This document shows, in pieces, positions 8,341 through 16,693 of a DNA stretch of 64,000 nt (position 1 is its first letter; each line of letters starts with the position of its first letter). The DNA is from Advenella sp048381675. Lineage in GTDB: Bacteria; Pseudomonadota; Gammaproteobacteria; Burkholderiales; Burkholderiaceae_B. Where the stretch lies: positions 372,001 to 436,000 of the forward strand of contig NZ_JBLWIS010000001.1 of the NCBI RefSeq assembly GCF_048381675.1, read 5' to 3'. The notes beneath the pieces are model-generated. The model made no database searches. It saw nothing but the letters and a program-made list of their open reading frames with translations, and had not been told where the DNA came from. The translations under genes and the position numbers were made by a program.

Positions 8341-11300
8341 GTGAGCGTTGCTAGAAAAATTTTAGGCTATTGCCTCGTCGTTGTTATTGTTTTTTTTGTT
8401 TTACTTACGGCCTTGTCTCTGGGAGTAAGGTATTTCCTTGCTCCCAATATTAATCAATGGTTGCCTCAAATTCAGACTTATCTTAGTCAAACACTTGATT
8501 TGGATGTGAAGGTAGCGAATTTGTCGCTTGCCTGGGATGACAGGCCATTGTTGCAATTGCAGGATGTAACGGTAGAAAACAGTCAAAAGAGCGAATATTT
8601 GAAGATTAAATCAGTCTCGGCAGGGGTGGACTGGTTGAATTTGTTGCGCCTGCGTCCTTTTTTGTCAGAAATCAGTATCAACAATGCCGCTTTGAATATA
8701 CGCAGGGATGCTGATGGGAGCATACGTTTGCTGGGGCAAAAACTGACTGAACAAGATAATGGCATATTGCCCGAAAAGTCTGTGGATAATGGCGAGTTGC
8801 CGTCTCTGGCCGGTTGGCTGTCATCCCTGTCATCGCTTAGCCTGAAAGAGGCTGACCTGATCTGGATTGATGAGCAGCGTCGGGCTCCTCCTTTGGTGTT
8901 GTCGGGCGTAACGCTTGATGTAAAACCTGAAAGTGATGGGGTTGATGTTTCAGTGGTGGCCAATTTGCCCGAACAGCTTGGCCAATCATTAACGCTTGAT
9001 GCAACCTTGACACAGGCGGTGGATGTTGCGGGGCAATTGCAATGGAGTGGTGCAGTCAAGGCAAGATTAAATGGTTTATCTTTGTTGGCTCTGGCGCCAT
9101 GGTTAAATGTTCCCGAACAGCTTCGGTCAGGCTATTTCAATCATGCTTCTATTGTTGTTGATATAGACAGGAATAAAATCGGCAACATCTCGCTAGATGC
9201 CGAGGCAAGGGATTTCAGGTTGGAAGACCATTTAAGAAGGCATTCATTTATTGTTTCTTCCGGTCTTTTGGCATTGAAACTGGATACCAGCCTTGAAAAT
9301 ATTCAGGCGGAAATCAACCGTCGTGCCGGTACGGCAAATGTAGCTCAAATTTCCCCAGGTAACTTGGCCGGCACCAGTCCTTGGGCGTTTTCATTCAAGG
9401 CCGGGCAGTTTTTCTATCTGGATAAAACTTCTTTTAACGAACCTGTCAGTCTGAGTGACGTTCAGATAACGGGTAGCTTTCAGCGAAATGAAAACCAGCT
9501 GCCGTGGGTAAGCATACAGCAGGGAACCATTCAAAATGAAGATATTAAGATTGATGTCACTGGCAGCTGGCAGTTTGATCCTGATTCAGATAATGGCATT
9601 GTTGATCTGCAGGGGAAATTGCACTCCCTGAAGTTGCCCCATTTATACCGTTATCTGCCCAACGTGATTGATGAGGATGCCTTGGACTGGCTAACCCATG
9701 CTTTCAAGGATGGCTATCTAAAAGATGCGCCTTTTACACTTAAAGGCGTTGTGGATCATTTTCCTTTCGGGCTTCGGCCACAATCCGGTGATTTTCAGTT
9801 AAAGGGTGATTACCACAGTTTGGCCCTTGATTATCATCAGGAGGAAATAAAGGGGCGCAAATGGCCGGTAGTCTATTCGGAAAGCGGTAAATTTGATTTC
9901 AATCGTGACAAGATTGCCCTGCAATCGATGCATGCTTATTTCTTGAGTGGTCAAGACGGAAAGATTGACTTGAATGAATTTTCAGGGCTGGTTTCCAATA
10001 TTGAAAAAAGTACCGAGGTTGAGTTGCAGGCCAATTCAACCGCGGACGCTGGCGCTTATCTTGAGTTTGCCCGAACCACGCCCTTGGGCTATTTGATCAG
10101 TAACGCCCTGGATACCGCCCGTGCAACAGGCACCTGGAAAATTCCGTTGCGCTTGTTTATCCCGGTTAATGATGCGGATAATGCCAAGGTAAGCGGAACC
10201 ATCCATATGCGGGATGCCGATTTTCAGTTCGAGCCGGATTATCCCTGGCTTCGCAAAATGAGTGGCTCATTGCGGTTTGATGAAACCGAACTGGTTACGC
10301 AAAAACTTGAGGGGATTATGCTGGGTGGCCCGGTTAAACTGGATGGGAATATCGGGTCTTCTGGCAAAGCCTTGAGCATCAATGGGACATTTACCAGTGA
10401 AGGGCTAAGGGAGGTGTTGCCGGTCAAAGGGTTGAACCGGATAAAAGGTCAGGCCAGTTACGAGGCCCGGCTTGATTTTCTGGTAGGCGGGAAGGTTAAT
10501 GTAAGTGTGGATTCATCCTTGCAAGGACTGGCGCTTGATTTTCCTCCCGAGGTTGGAAAAACAGCCGCTGCTTCAAATCCATTGCGTGCACGCTGGCTAA
10601 GTAATGCCAGCAAAAATAATGATAATCAGCGGCTGCTTGAGCTGGATCTGGGCAAGGGCAAAATCAAGGCTGTTTTTGAACGTGATATTCGTTCAATGGT
10701 AGGTGCTTTTTTTTCCAGGGGGGCGGTAGGGATATCAGCGGCGCCAGTCATGCCGGCTTCGGGCTTGAAAATAAACGGCAAGCTGGCTTTTCTTGATATC
10801 CAGCAATGGCTGGATATTGTTGACGAGTTTGATGCGGGTCAGTCCTCAGGCAAGCGGGTCCCGGTGTTTCCCGATGTGACCGCTTTGCAGTTGGAGGCTG
10901 ATTCTCTTCGTTATTTGTCGCAGACTATTGCCAAGGCAACGGTCTCTGGCAGTAAAAACCGCAAATCATCAGCATGGGATTTTAAGGTGGATTCCGAAGC
11001 GGTGGCCGGTGAGATTGAATGGATCCCAGGCAAGGTTTTTCATGAGGATTCTGTCGTGGCCCGATTTGATCGTCTGGTGCTTAATTCAGAGGCTGAAAAT
11101 GAAGAAATAAATAGTGGCCCGAATGATAAAAAAACCAACAAGATCTTGCATTTGCCAAGGCTGGACATTAGCGCCAAGCGGTTTTCGATCTTTGATAGCG
11201 AGTTGGGTTCGCTTGCCTTGAAAGGACGGAAAAGCAACCGGCAGGACAATTGGCGGATTGACGAGATGACGATCAGTAATTCCGCCGGTTCCATGTATGC

Positions 11301-12030
11301 CACAGGTATGTTGAAAACCGTAAACAACAGTACAGGACTGGACCTTAAACTGAATATGAATTTTCTGGATCTGGGTAAGTTACTGTCTTTATGGTTAGAA
11401 AAAACAGTAGTTGCCGGTGGTAAGGGGCATATAAATGGTGCTTTGAAGTGGCCTGATATTACTGATCTGGACTTGAACCAGATCGATCTTAATCTTGATA
11501 GTCAGGTAACTGGTGGCCGATTGCTAAGTGTTGACTCGAAAGTGGTTAAGGCACTTGAGTTGCTGGCTTTGCAATCCATTGCCAGAATTCCCGAGTTCGG
11601 CAGTACGTTGGGTAATTCATTCAAGGATGGCGTGAGTTTTGATATGGTCAGGTCTAAGCTGGATATGACGCGGGGCAATGTACAGGTTTCCGATTTTCGT
11701 CTTAATGGTCCGGCAGTGGCTATTGTCGCCTCTGGCATGACCAATATAAATACCGAGTCACTTGATTTTCAGGCGGTAGTGGTTCCTAATCTGGATATTA
11801 GTGGTGCCGCCATTCTTACTGGCGTGATAGTTAATCCAGTGGTCGGCGTGGGGGCTTTTCTTTCTCAATGGCTATTGCAGGCGCCTTTGCAGCGCTCGTT
11901 AACCGCAAGATATTTTGTGCGTGGTACCTGGAGTGAACCTATAATCAACGATGTTGTGTTGCCAACCGAGGAAGAGCTGAAGGAAAAAGAAGCCAGCAAA
12001 AAAATTGATGATTTATACAGAAGTAATTGA
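8341..12030 (+). CDS. YhdP family AsmA-like phospholipid transport protein
   Basis: A 1229-residue envelope protein with one N-terminal membrane segment (about residues 8-32) and a very long periplasmic beta-rich body. It belongs to the YhdP/AsmA-like group, whose members are thought to bridge the inner and outer membranes and carry phospholipids outward. The family N-terminus (LDLDVKVANLSLAWDDRPLLQLQ), the internal DUF3971-like region and the AsmA-like C-terminus are recognisable. The start is GTG; upstream is a TATAAT (8298-8303) with no convincing -35. A small lipoprotein gene follows 23 bp later. Confidence 0.9.
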   Translation: MSVARKILGYCLVVVIVFFVLLTALSLGVRYFLAPNINQWLPQIQTYLSQTLDLDVKVANLSLAWDDRPLLQLQDVTVENSQKSEYLKIKSVSAGVDWLNLLRLRPFLSEISINNAALNIRRDADGSIRLLGQKLTEQDNGILPEKSVDNGELPSLAGWLSSLSSLSLKEADLIWIDEQRRAPPLVLSGVTLDVKPESDGVDVSVVANLPEQLGQSLTLDATLTQAVDVAGQLQWSGAVKARLNGLSLLALAPWLNVPEQLRSGYFNHASIVVDIDRNKIGNISLDAEARDFRLEDHLRRHSFIVSSGLLALKLDTSLENIQAEINRRAGTANVAQISPGNLAGTSPWAFSFKAGQFFYLDKTSFNEPVSLSDVQITGSFQRNENQLPWVSIQQGTIQNEDIKIDVTGSWQFDPDSDNGIVDLQGKLHSLKLPHLYRYLPNVIDEDALDWLTHAFKDGYLKDAPFTLKGVVDHFPFGLRPQSGDFQLKGDYHSLALDYHQEEIKGRKWPVVYSESGKFDFNRDKIALQSMHAYFLSGQDGKIDLNEFSGLVSNIEKSTEVELQANSTADAGAYLEFARTTPLGYLISNALDTARATGTWKIPLRLFIPVNDADNAKVSGTIHMRDADFQFEPDYPWLRKMSGSLRFDETELVTQKLEGIMLGGPVKLDGNIGSSGKALSINGTFTSEGLREVLPVKGLNRIKGQASYEARLDFLVGGKVNVSVDSSLQGLALDFPPEVGKTAAASNPLRARWLSNASKNNDNQRLLELDLGKGKIKAVFERDIRSMVGAFFSRGAVGISAAPVMPASGLKINGKLAFLDIQQWLDIVDEFDAGQSSGKRVPVFPDVTALQLEADSLRYLSQTIAKATVSGSKNRKSSAWDFKVDSEAVAGEIEWIPGKVFHEDSVVARFDRLVLNSEAENEEINSGPNDKKTNKILHLPRLDISAKRFSIFDSELGSLALKGRKSNRQDNWRIDEMTISNSAGSMYATGMLKTVNNSTGLDLKLNMNFLDLGKLLSLWLEKTVVAGGKGHINGALKWPDITDLDLNQIDLNLDSQVTGGRLLSVDSKVVKALELLALQSIARIPEFGSTLGNSFKDGVSFDMVRSKLDMTRGNVQVSDFRLNGPAVAIVASGMTNINTESLDFQAVVVPNLDISGAAILTGVIVNPVVGVGAFLSQWLLQAPLQRSLTARYFVRGTWSEPIINDVVLPTEEELKEKEASKKIDDLYRSN

Positions 12031-12053
12031 GTAATTAATTGGACGGGTTTGAA

Positions 12054-12293
12054 ATGAAAAAAACAGGATTGCTTGCCATGGTCATATTATTGGCCGGCTG
12101 TGCGGCTCAGGACAATATTCCGGGGCAGGACCCAAGTGTCACCCGTTATATGTGTAGCAAGGTTACTGCTGTGGCTGATGCACAAGATGATACGGGTGTT
12201 CCGTCGGAACAAACATATCCTTGCACCAAGGAAGAGTTTGAGTCCATGAACAAGGTATATGGTTCTATGGATGAATTGAAGAAAAGCCTGTAA
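12054..12293 (+). CDS. Small lipoprotein of unknown function
   Basis: A 79-residue protein with a classic type II signal: MKKTGLLAMVILLAGC, lipobox LAGC. The mature part has two more cysteines (YMCSK and YPCTK) about 23 residues apart, compatible with a disulfide, and an acidic tail. The ATG at 12054 is preferred to an upstream in-frame start at 12039 because it starts directly with the basic signal region. It lies 23 bp after the YhdP-like gene and is probably co-transcribed. No family recognised. Confidence 0.75.
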   Translation: MKKTGLLAMVILLAGCAAQDNIPGQDPSVTRYMCSKVTAVADAQDDTGVPSEQTYPCTKEEFESMNKVYGSMDELKKSL

Positions 12294-12370
12294 GTGATGC
12301 AAGGTAGTTGCCAGTCATCTATTGGCGGGTGCTTTTGACAAAGGAACGGTTTTCAGACTGGCGTGAACAA

Positions 12371-12402
12371 AAAAAAGCTTCATGTTTTCATGAAGCTTTT
12401 TT
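12371..12402. terminator. Bidirectional terminator
   Basis: A perfect 14-bp stem (AAAAAAGCTTCATG with CATGAAGCTTTTTT) has a TTTT loop. It sits between a plus-strand and a minus-strand gene, so it probably serves both. Confidence 0.9.
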
Positions 12403-12446
12403 GGGGCGCTGGCGTGCGAATAAAACTGCCTCGCTAGCTATCTGGA

Positions 12447-12878
12447 TTATTTTTTGAACAGGAGCTTGTCGAATAACAAGCCGGCAAAAGCGGCAACAGT
12501 TGCTACAGCTGCCCAAGGCGTATCAGGGGCAACACCTTGTAGAACAATGACGTAGGCGGCAGTGCCAAAGATGGCACCGAAAACGGCCCTGATTGCAAAA
12601 TAAGCCCAGTTTTCGTCTTCGATGGCTTTGTTGTTGGCGGGTACTGATGTAAAGCGACAGTGCTCATGGTCAAAAAGGCAGGTCGCGATTGAAATGATAG
12701 AGCCAATAGCGCCAAAAAACATGGCGATAAAGCTCACGGACCAGGTGATGAGTGCGGTAAACAGACCGAAAACAATCAGGCCAATGACAAAACCGCCATT
12801 TGAAAAACGTGGTTTGCGGAATTCTTGAGTTTGATCGGTTGTTTCTGCGGATGTGTTGTGTTGATCAAAATCAGTCAT
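12447..12878 (-). CDS. Small multi-pass membrane protein, unknown
   Basis: The protein has 143 residues. A hydrophilic N-terminus of about 27 residues precedes strongly hydrophobic stretches near residues 28-70 (probably two helices, with a glycine- and isoleucine-rich GAIGSIISIATC part). Two more helices lie at about 93-112 and 120-138. A short loop carries DHEHCRF, a possible metal-binding cluster (Asp, His, His, Cys), but this is inference. The ATG has AGGGG nine bases upstream. I do not recognise the family. Confidence 0.7.
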   Translation of the reverse strand: MTDFDQHNTSAETTDQTQEFRKPRFSNGGFVIGLIVFGLFTALITWSVSFIAMFFGAIGSIISIATCLFDHEHCRFTSVPANNKAIEDENWAYFAIRAVFGAIFGTAAYVIVLQGVAPDTPWAAVATVAAFAGLLFDKLLFKK

Positions 12879-12985
12879 GAGTTCATACCCCTTGAAAAAT
12901 AATAAAATGTGTACGTGTAAATATTAGCTTAACGGTTTTTTAAGTACGTATTAAAGTGTATTGATTTAATGCTCGAGGTGCAACA

Positions 12986-13111
12986 ATGAAACGGAATATT
13001 CTACTAATCCTTGCGATTTCTTTAACTTTATCCGCTTGCGTATATGGCGTTGGTGCAGCGGGTGGTAGTGGTGGCATGGCGGTTGGCGTGGGGACAGGCG
13101 TTGCATTTTGA
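12986..13111 (+). CDS. Very short glycine-rich lipoprotein
   Basis: A 41-residue ORF with ribosome site GAGGTG (12974-12979) and a clear lipoprotein signal, MKRNILLILAISLTLSAC. After the lipobox cysteine the mature peptide is only about 24 residues, almost all Gly, Ala and Val (GVGAAGGSGGMAVGVGTG). Such mini-lipoproteins are often missed in annotation. Function unknown. Confidence 0.6.
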   Translation: MKRNILLILAISLTLSACVYGVGAAGGSGGMAVGVGTGVAF

Positions 13112-13216
13112 GTATTTTTGATAAATTAAATATAAAAAAATGATGACTGTCCGGTTTTTTGGGTAAAATGACTGGTTATATTATTAATTTTTCCGCAATA
13201 TAAAAGGTTTATTTAA

Positions 13217-14527
13217 ATGCAGGCAACGGTAGAAACTCTTGAAGGCCTTGAGCGCCAGGTAAATCTAATCATATCGTTAGACGATATTGAACAGGACGTT
13301 AAAAAACAGCTGCAGCGTGTTGCCCGTACTGCCAAAGTACAGGGTTTCCGTCCAGGCAAGGCGCCCATTTCTGTCATCGAACGCAGTCATGGCCCTGGCA
13401 TCCGCTATGATGTCATCAACCAAAAAGTGGGTCAGGAATTCGACAAACTTATCAAGGAAGCCGATTTGCGTGTTGCCGGCATGCCTTCCATCGAGCCCAA
13501 AACTGAAGGTGTTGAAGAGGGTCAGGTTGGTTTTGTAGCTAAATTCGAAATTTATCCTGAAGTTGCCTTGCCAGACCTTTCTTCTCTGGAAGTGGTGCGC
13601 TTTACTGCTGAAGTTGGCGATGAAGAAATCAACCGTACCGTAGATATCCTGCGTAAACAACGTGCAACTTACGAAGCCCGTGAAGATCGTCCTGCACAAA
13701 AAGACGATCGTGTTACCCTGGACTTTGTTGGCACCATTGATGGCGTTGAATTTGAAGGTGGAAAAGCTGAAAACTTCCCGTTCCTGCTGGGACAGGGTCG
13801 CATGTTGCCCGAATTTGAAGAGGCTGCAACAGGCTTGAAAGCGGGCGAAAGCAAAACTTTCCCGCTGTCCTTCCCTGAAGATTACGCAGGCAAGGAAGTT
13901 GCTGGCAAAACAGCTGAATTCACCATTACGGTTAAAGAAGTTGCCGAACCGGTCTTGCCAGAAGTTAACGAAGAGTTTGCCAAGTCATTGGGTCAGGCAG
14001 AGGGCGATACCGAAAAACTGCTGGCCGAAATCCGTAGCAATATCGAGCGTGAAGTCAAAAACCGTATCCAGGGCCGCACTAAAGGCAGCGTCATGGATGC
14101 CTTGGCAAATGCCGCTACTTTCGATATCCCTAAAGCACTGGTAGATAACGATGTTCAGGCTCGTGTTGCCGCTGCTCGCGAAGAGCTCAAGCAACGTGGT
14201 GTGCCTAACGCAGACCAAATGCCTATTCCTGCCGAGACATTCAAGCCTGAATCCGAGCGTCGTGTGCGTTTGGGCTTGTTGGTGGGTGAGCTGGTCGAGC
14301 AGGCTAAATTGCAGGTTACTCCTGAGCAAGTTCGTGCCCGTATTGAAGAGTTTTCTCAAAACTATGAAAAACCCGAGCAGGTTATTAGCTACTATTTGTC
14401 TGATCGCCAGCGTCGTGCCGAAATTGAAGCGGTTGTGCTTGAAGACAATGTGGTTGATCATGTTTTGTCTTTGGCTAAAGTGGCTGAAGAAACCATCGCT
14501 TTTGATGAATTAATGGGAACAATGTAA
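13217..14527 (+). CDS. tig: Trigger factor
   Basis: The ribosome-bound chaperone and peptidyl-prolyl isomerase that meets nascent chains at the exit tunnel. The N-terminal ribosome-binding domain has the signature GFRPGKAP (residues about 44-51). The FKBP-type domain follows (about 155-240; VTLDFVGTIDGVEFEGG) and then the long C-terminal helical arms. Length 436 matches the family. Its TAA stop overlaps the ATG of clpP by one base, so the two are probably co-translated; tig-clpP-clpX-lon is a conserved order. Confidence 0.98.
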   Translation: MQATVETLEGLERQVNLIISLDDIEQDVKKQLQRVARTAKVQGFRPGKAPISVIERSHGPGIRYDVINQKVGQEFDKLIKEADLRVAGMPSIEPKTEGVEEGQVGFVAKFEIYPEVALPDLSSLEVVRFTAEVGDEEINRTVDILRKQRATYEAREDRPAQKDDRVTLDFVGTIDGVEFEGGKAENFPFLLGQGRMLPEFEEAATGLKAGESKTFPLSFPEDYAGKEVAGKTAEFTITVKEVAEPVLPEVNEEFAKSLGQAEGDTEKLLAEIRSNIEREVKNRIQGRTKGSVMDALANAATFDIPKALVDNDVQARVAAAREELKQRGVPNADQMPIPAETFKPESERRVRLGLLVGELVEQAKLQVTPEQVRARIEEFSQNYEKPEQVISYYLSDRQRRAEIEAVVLEDNVVDHVLSLAKVAEETIAFDELMGTM

Positions 14528-15186
14528 TGATGCACCGTTTTACCGATTTTTATGCGTCCATGCATGGGAGCGAGTCGGTGACACCGACCAGCCTTGGCTA
14601 TATCCCCATGGTTATAGAACAGTCTGGTCGTGGTGAAAGATCATATGATATTTATTCTCGTCTGCTGAAGGAACGTGTTGTCTTCCTGGTGGGGCAGGTT
14701 AATGATCAGTCGGCCAATCTCGTGGTTGCGCAATTGCTGTTTCTTGAATCGGAAAATCCAGACAAGGATATTTCCCTGTATATCAACTCACCCGGTGGTG
14801 GTGTTTATGCGGGCCTGGCCATTTACGACACCATGCAGTTCATCAAGCCTGATGTCTCTACCTTGTGTACGGGTATGGCTGCCAGTATGGGGGCTTTTCT
14901 GCTAAGTTCCGGCGCCAAGGGCAAGCGTTATAGCCTGCCCAACTCTCGCATCATGATTCACCAGCCTTTGGGTGGTGCACAGGGTCAGGCAACCGATATC
15001 GAAATTCAGGCGCGCGAAATCCTTAGTTTGCGTGATCGCCTGAACCAGATCCTGGCTAACAATACCGGTCAGCCTATCGAAAGAATTCGTGAGCATACCG
15101 AGCGTGATAACTACATGGCGCCCGAAGATGCACTGGCTTACGGTTTAATTGATAAAGTGCTTACCACAAGGGCTGCAGGAGTATAG
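14527..15186 (+). CDS. clpP: ATP-dependent Clp protease proteolytic subunit
   Basis: A self-compartmentalised serine protease that degrades proteins fed by ClpX or ClpA. The catalytic triad is visible at Ser120 (GMAASMGAF), His145 (IMIHQPLGG) and Asp194 (TERDNYMAPEDA). Two successive ATG codons (14527 and 14530) are possible starts. The N-terminal 20 or so residues would be a propeptide removed before activity. The TAG stop lies in an AT-rich hairpin (15179-15197), and a terminator-like hairpin precedes clpX. Confidence 0.98.
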   Translation: MMHRFTDFYASMHGSESVTPTSLGYIPMVIEQSGRGERSYDIYSRLLKERVVFLVGQVNDQSANLVVAQLLFLESENPDKDISLYINSPGGGVYAGLAIYDTMQFIKPDVSTLCTGMAASMGAFLLSSGAKGKRYSLPNSRIMIHQPLGGAQGQATDIEIQAREILSLRDRLNQILANNTGQPIERIREHTERDNYMAPEDALAYGLIDKVLTTRAAGV

Positions 15187-15219
15187 TTTTGCTATACTAT
15201 CCTTAAAGGTAACGTTCAT

Positions 15220-15251
15220 GGCCGACCTTTTTATACGGTCGGCCTTTTTTT
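15220..15251 (+). terminator. Terminator or attenuator between clpP and clpX
   Basis: GGCCGACC (15220-15227) pairs perfectly with GGTCGGCC (15237-15244), followed by TTTTTTT. It would stop or reduce read-through from tig-clpP into clpX; clpX would then need its own promoter or partial read-through. Confidence 0.85.
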
Positions 15252-15271
15252 GCGAGATATATATACTTAAT

Positions 15272-16588
15272 ATGGCAGATAAAAACAGTTCTTCCGATGG
15301 CAAAGTTCTGCATTGTTCTTTTTGCAACAAAAGTCAGGATGATGTTCGCAAATTAATTTCAGGGCCCGGTTCGATTTTTATTTGTGATGAGTGTATTGCG
15401 CTGTGCAATGATATTATCCGGGACAGTGCGCATGAAGATGCTCGCGAGGCTATCAAAACAGAGTTGCCAACCCCTGCACAGATCAAGTCATTCCTGGACC
15501 AATACGTCATTGGGCAAGATCAGCCAAAGCGCAGCTTGGCTGTTGCCGTTTACAACCATTACAAGCGTATTCGTCATGCTGAGTTGAATAAAGACGAAGA
15601 GGTTGAGCTTTCCAAGAGTAATATTTTGCTCATTGGTCCTACCGGTTCCGGTAAAACCTTGCTGGCGCAAACGCTTGCCCGGCAGCTTGATGTGCCGTTT
15701 GTCATGGCCGATGCCACTACCTTGACCGAGGCCGGTTATGTGGGTGAAGACGTTGAAAACATCGTTCAGAAATTGCTGCAAAATTGTAATTATGATGTTG
15801 AAAAAGCGCAGCGTGCCATTGTATATATTGATGAAATTGACAAAATCTCGCGTAAATCCGATAACCCGTCCATCACCCGTGATGTATCCGGTGAGGGCGT
15901 TCAGCAGGCATTGCTCAAATTAATCGAGGGTACGGTTGCTTCTGTGCCTCCGCAAGGCGGGCGCAAGCATCCTAACCAGGATTTTGTCCAGGTCGATACC
16001 ACCAATATCCTGTTTATTGTCGGTGGCGCTTTCGACGGCCTTGAAAAAGTCATTAAGAACCGCACGGAAAAATCAGGTATTGGTTTTGGTGCGCAGGTTC
16101 AGTCTAAATCAGAAAAAGGTGTTGGTGAAGTCTTTGCCACGGTAGAGCCCGAAGATATCATCAAGTTCGGTCTGATTCCTGAACTGGTTGGCCGTTTGCC
16201 GGTGGTGGCCACACTGGAAGAATTAAATGAAGAGGCGATGGTAAGGATCCTGACCGAACCGAAGAATGCCTTGGTCAAGCAGTTCCAGAAGCTGTTTGCC
16301 ATGGAGGATGTTGAGCTGGAAATTCGTCCTCAGGCATTGGTAGCCATTGCGAGGAAGGCACTGCAACGTAAAACGGGTGCCCGTGGACTTCGTTCCATCC
16401 TTGAGTCTGCCCTTATGTCAACCATGTTTGAGCTTCCTTCCCGCAAAAACGTCATTAAAGTAGTGCTCGATGAAGCTGCCGTCAATGGTACCGGTAGCCC
16501 ATTGCTGCTTTTCAGTGATGATGCCGAAGCAGAAAAAACATCTTCTTCCAATACCAAAACCCGTAATTTAAAAAACGCAGCAGCATAA
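15272..16588 (+). CDS. clpX: ATP-dependent Clp protease ATP-binding subunit ClpX
   Basis: An AAA+ unfoldase that recognises tagged substrates and threads them into ClpP. The N-terminal zinc-binding domain has Cys15, Cys18, Cys38 and Cys41 (CSFC...CDEC). Then come Walker A GPTGSGKT (about residues 122-129), Walker B VYIDEIDK and the RKSDNPSITRDVSGEGVQQA pore region. The start at 15272 (MADKNSSSDG) is chosen because it gives the family N-terminus; the frame is open upstream into clpP but that part is unrelated. Length 438. Confidence 0.98.
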   Translation: MADKNSSSDGKVLHCSFCNKSQDDVRKLISGPGSIFICDECIALCNDIIRDSAHEDAREAIKTELPTPAQIKSFLDQYVIGQDQPKRSLAVAVYNHYKRIRHAELNKDEEVELSKSNILLIGPTGSGKTLLAQTLARQLDVPFVMADATTLTEAGYVGEDVENIVQKLLQNCNYDVEKAQRAIVYIDEIDKISRKSDNPSITRDVSGEGVQQALLKLIEGTVASVPPQGGRKHPNQDFVQVDTTNILFIVGGAFDGLEKVIKNRTEKSGIGFGAQVQSKSEKGVGEVFATVEPEDIIKFGLIPELVGRLPVVATLEELNEEAMVRILTEPKNALVKQFQKLFAMEDVELEIRPQALVAIARKALQRKTGARGLRSILESALMSTMFELPSRKNVIKVVLDEAAVNGTGSPLLLFSDDAEAEKTSSSNTKTRNLKNAAA

Positions 16589-16693
16589 AACAATATTTGG
16601 AGGGCATATGGAGTCAAGCCTTGAATTTTCCGGTTTGGCCTCCATATTCCTACCATTATTATCAATAACAGATTGTTTTCAAGGAAATTGCTT

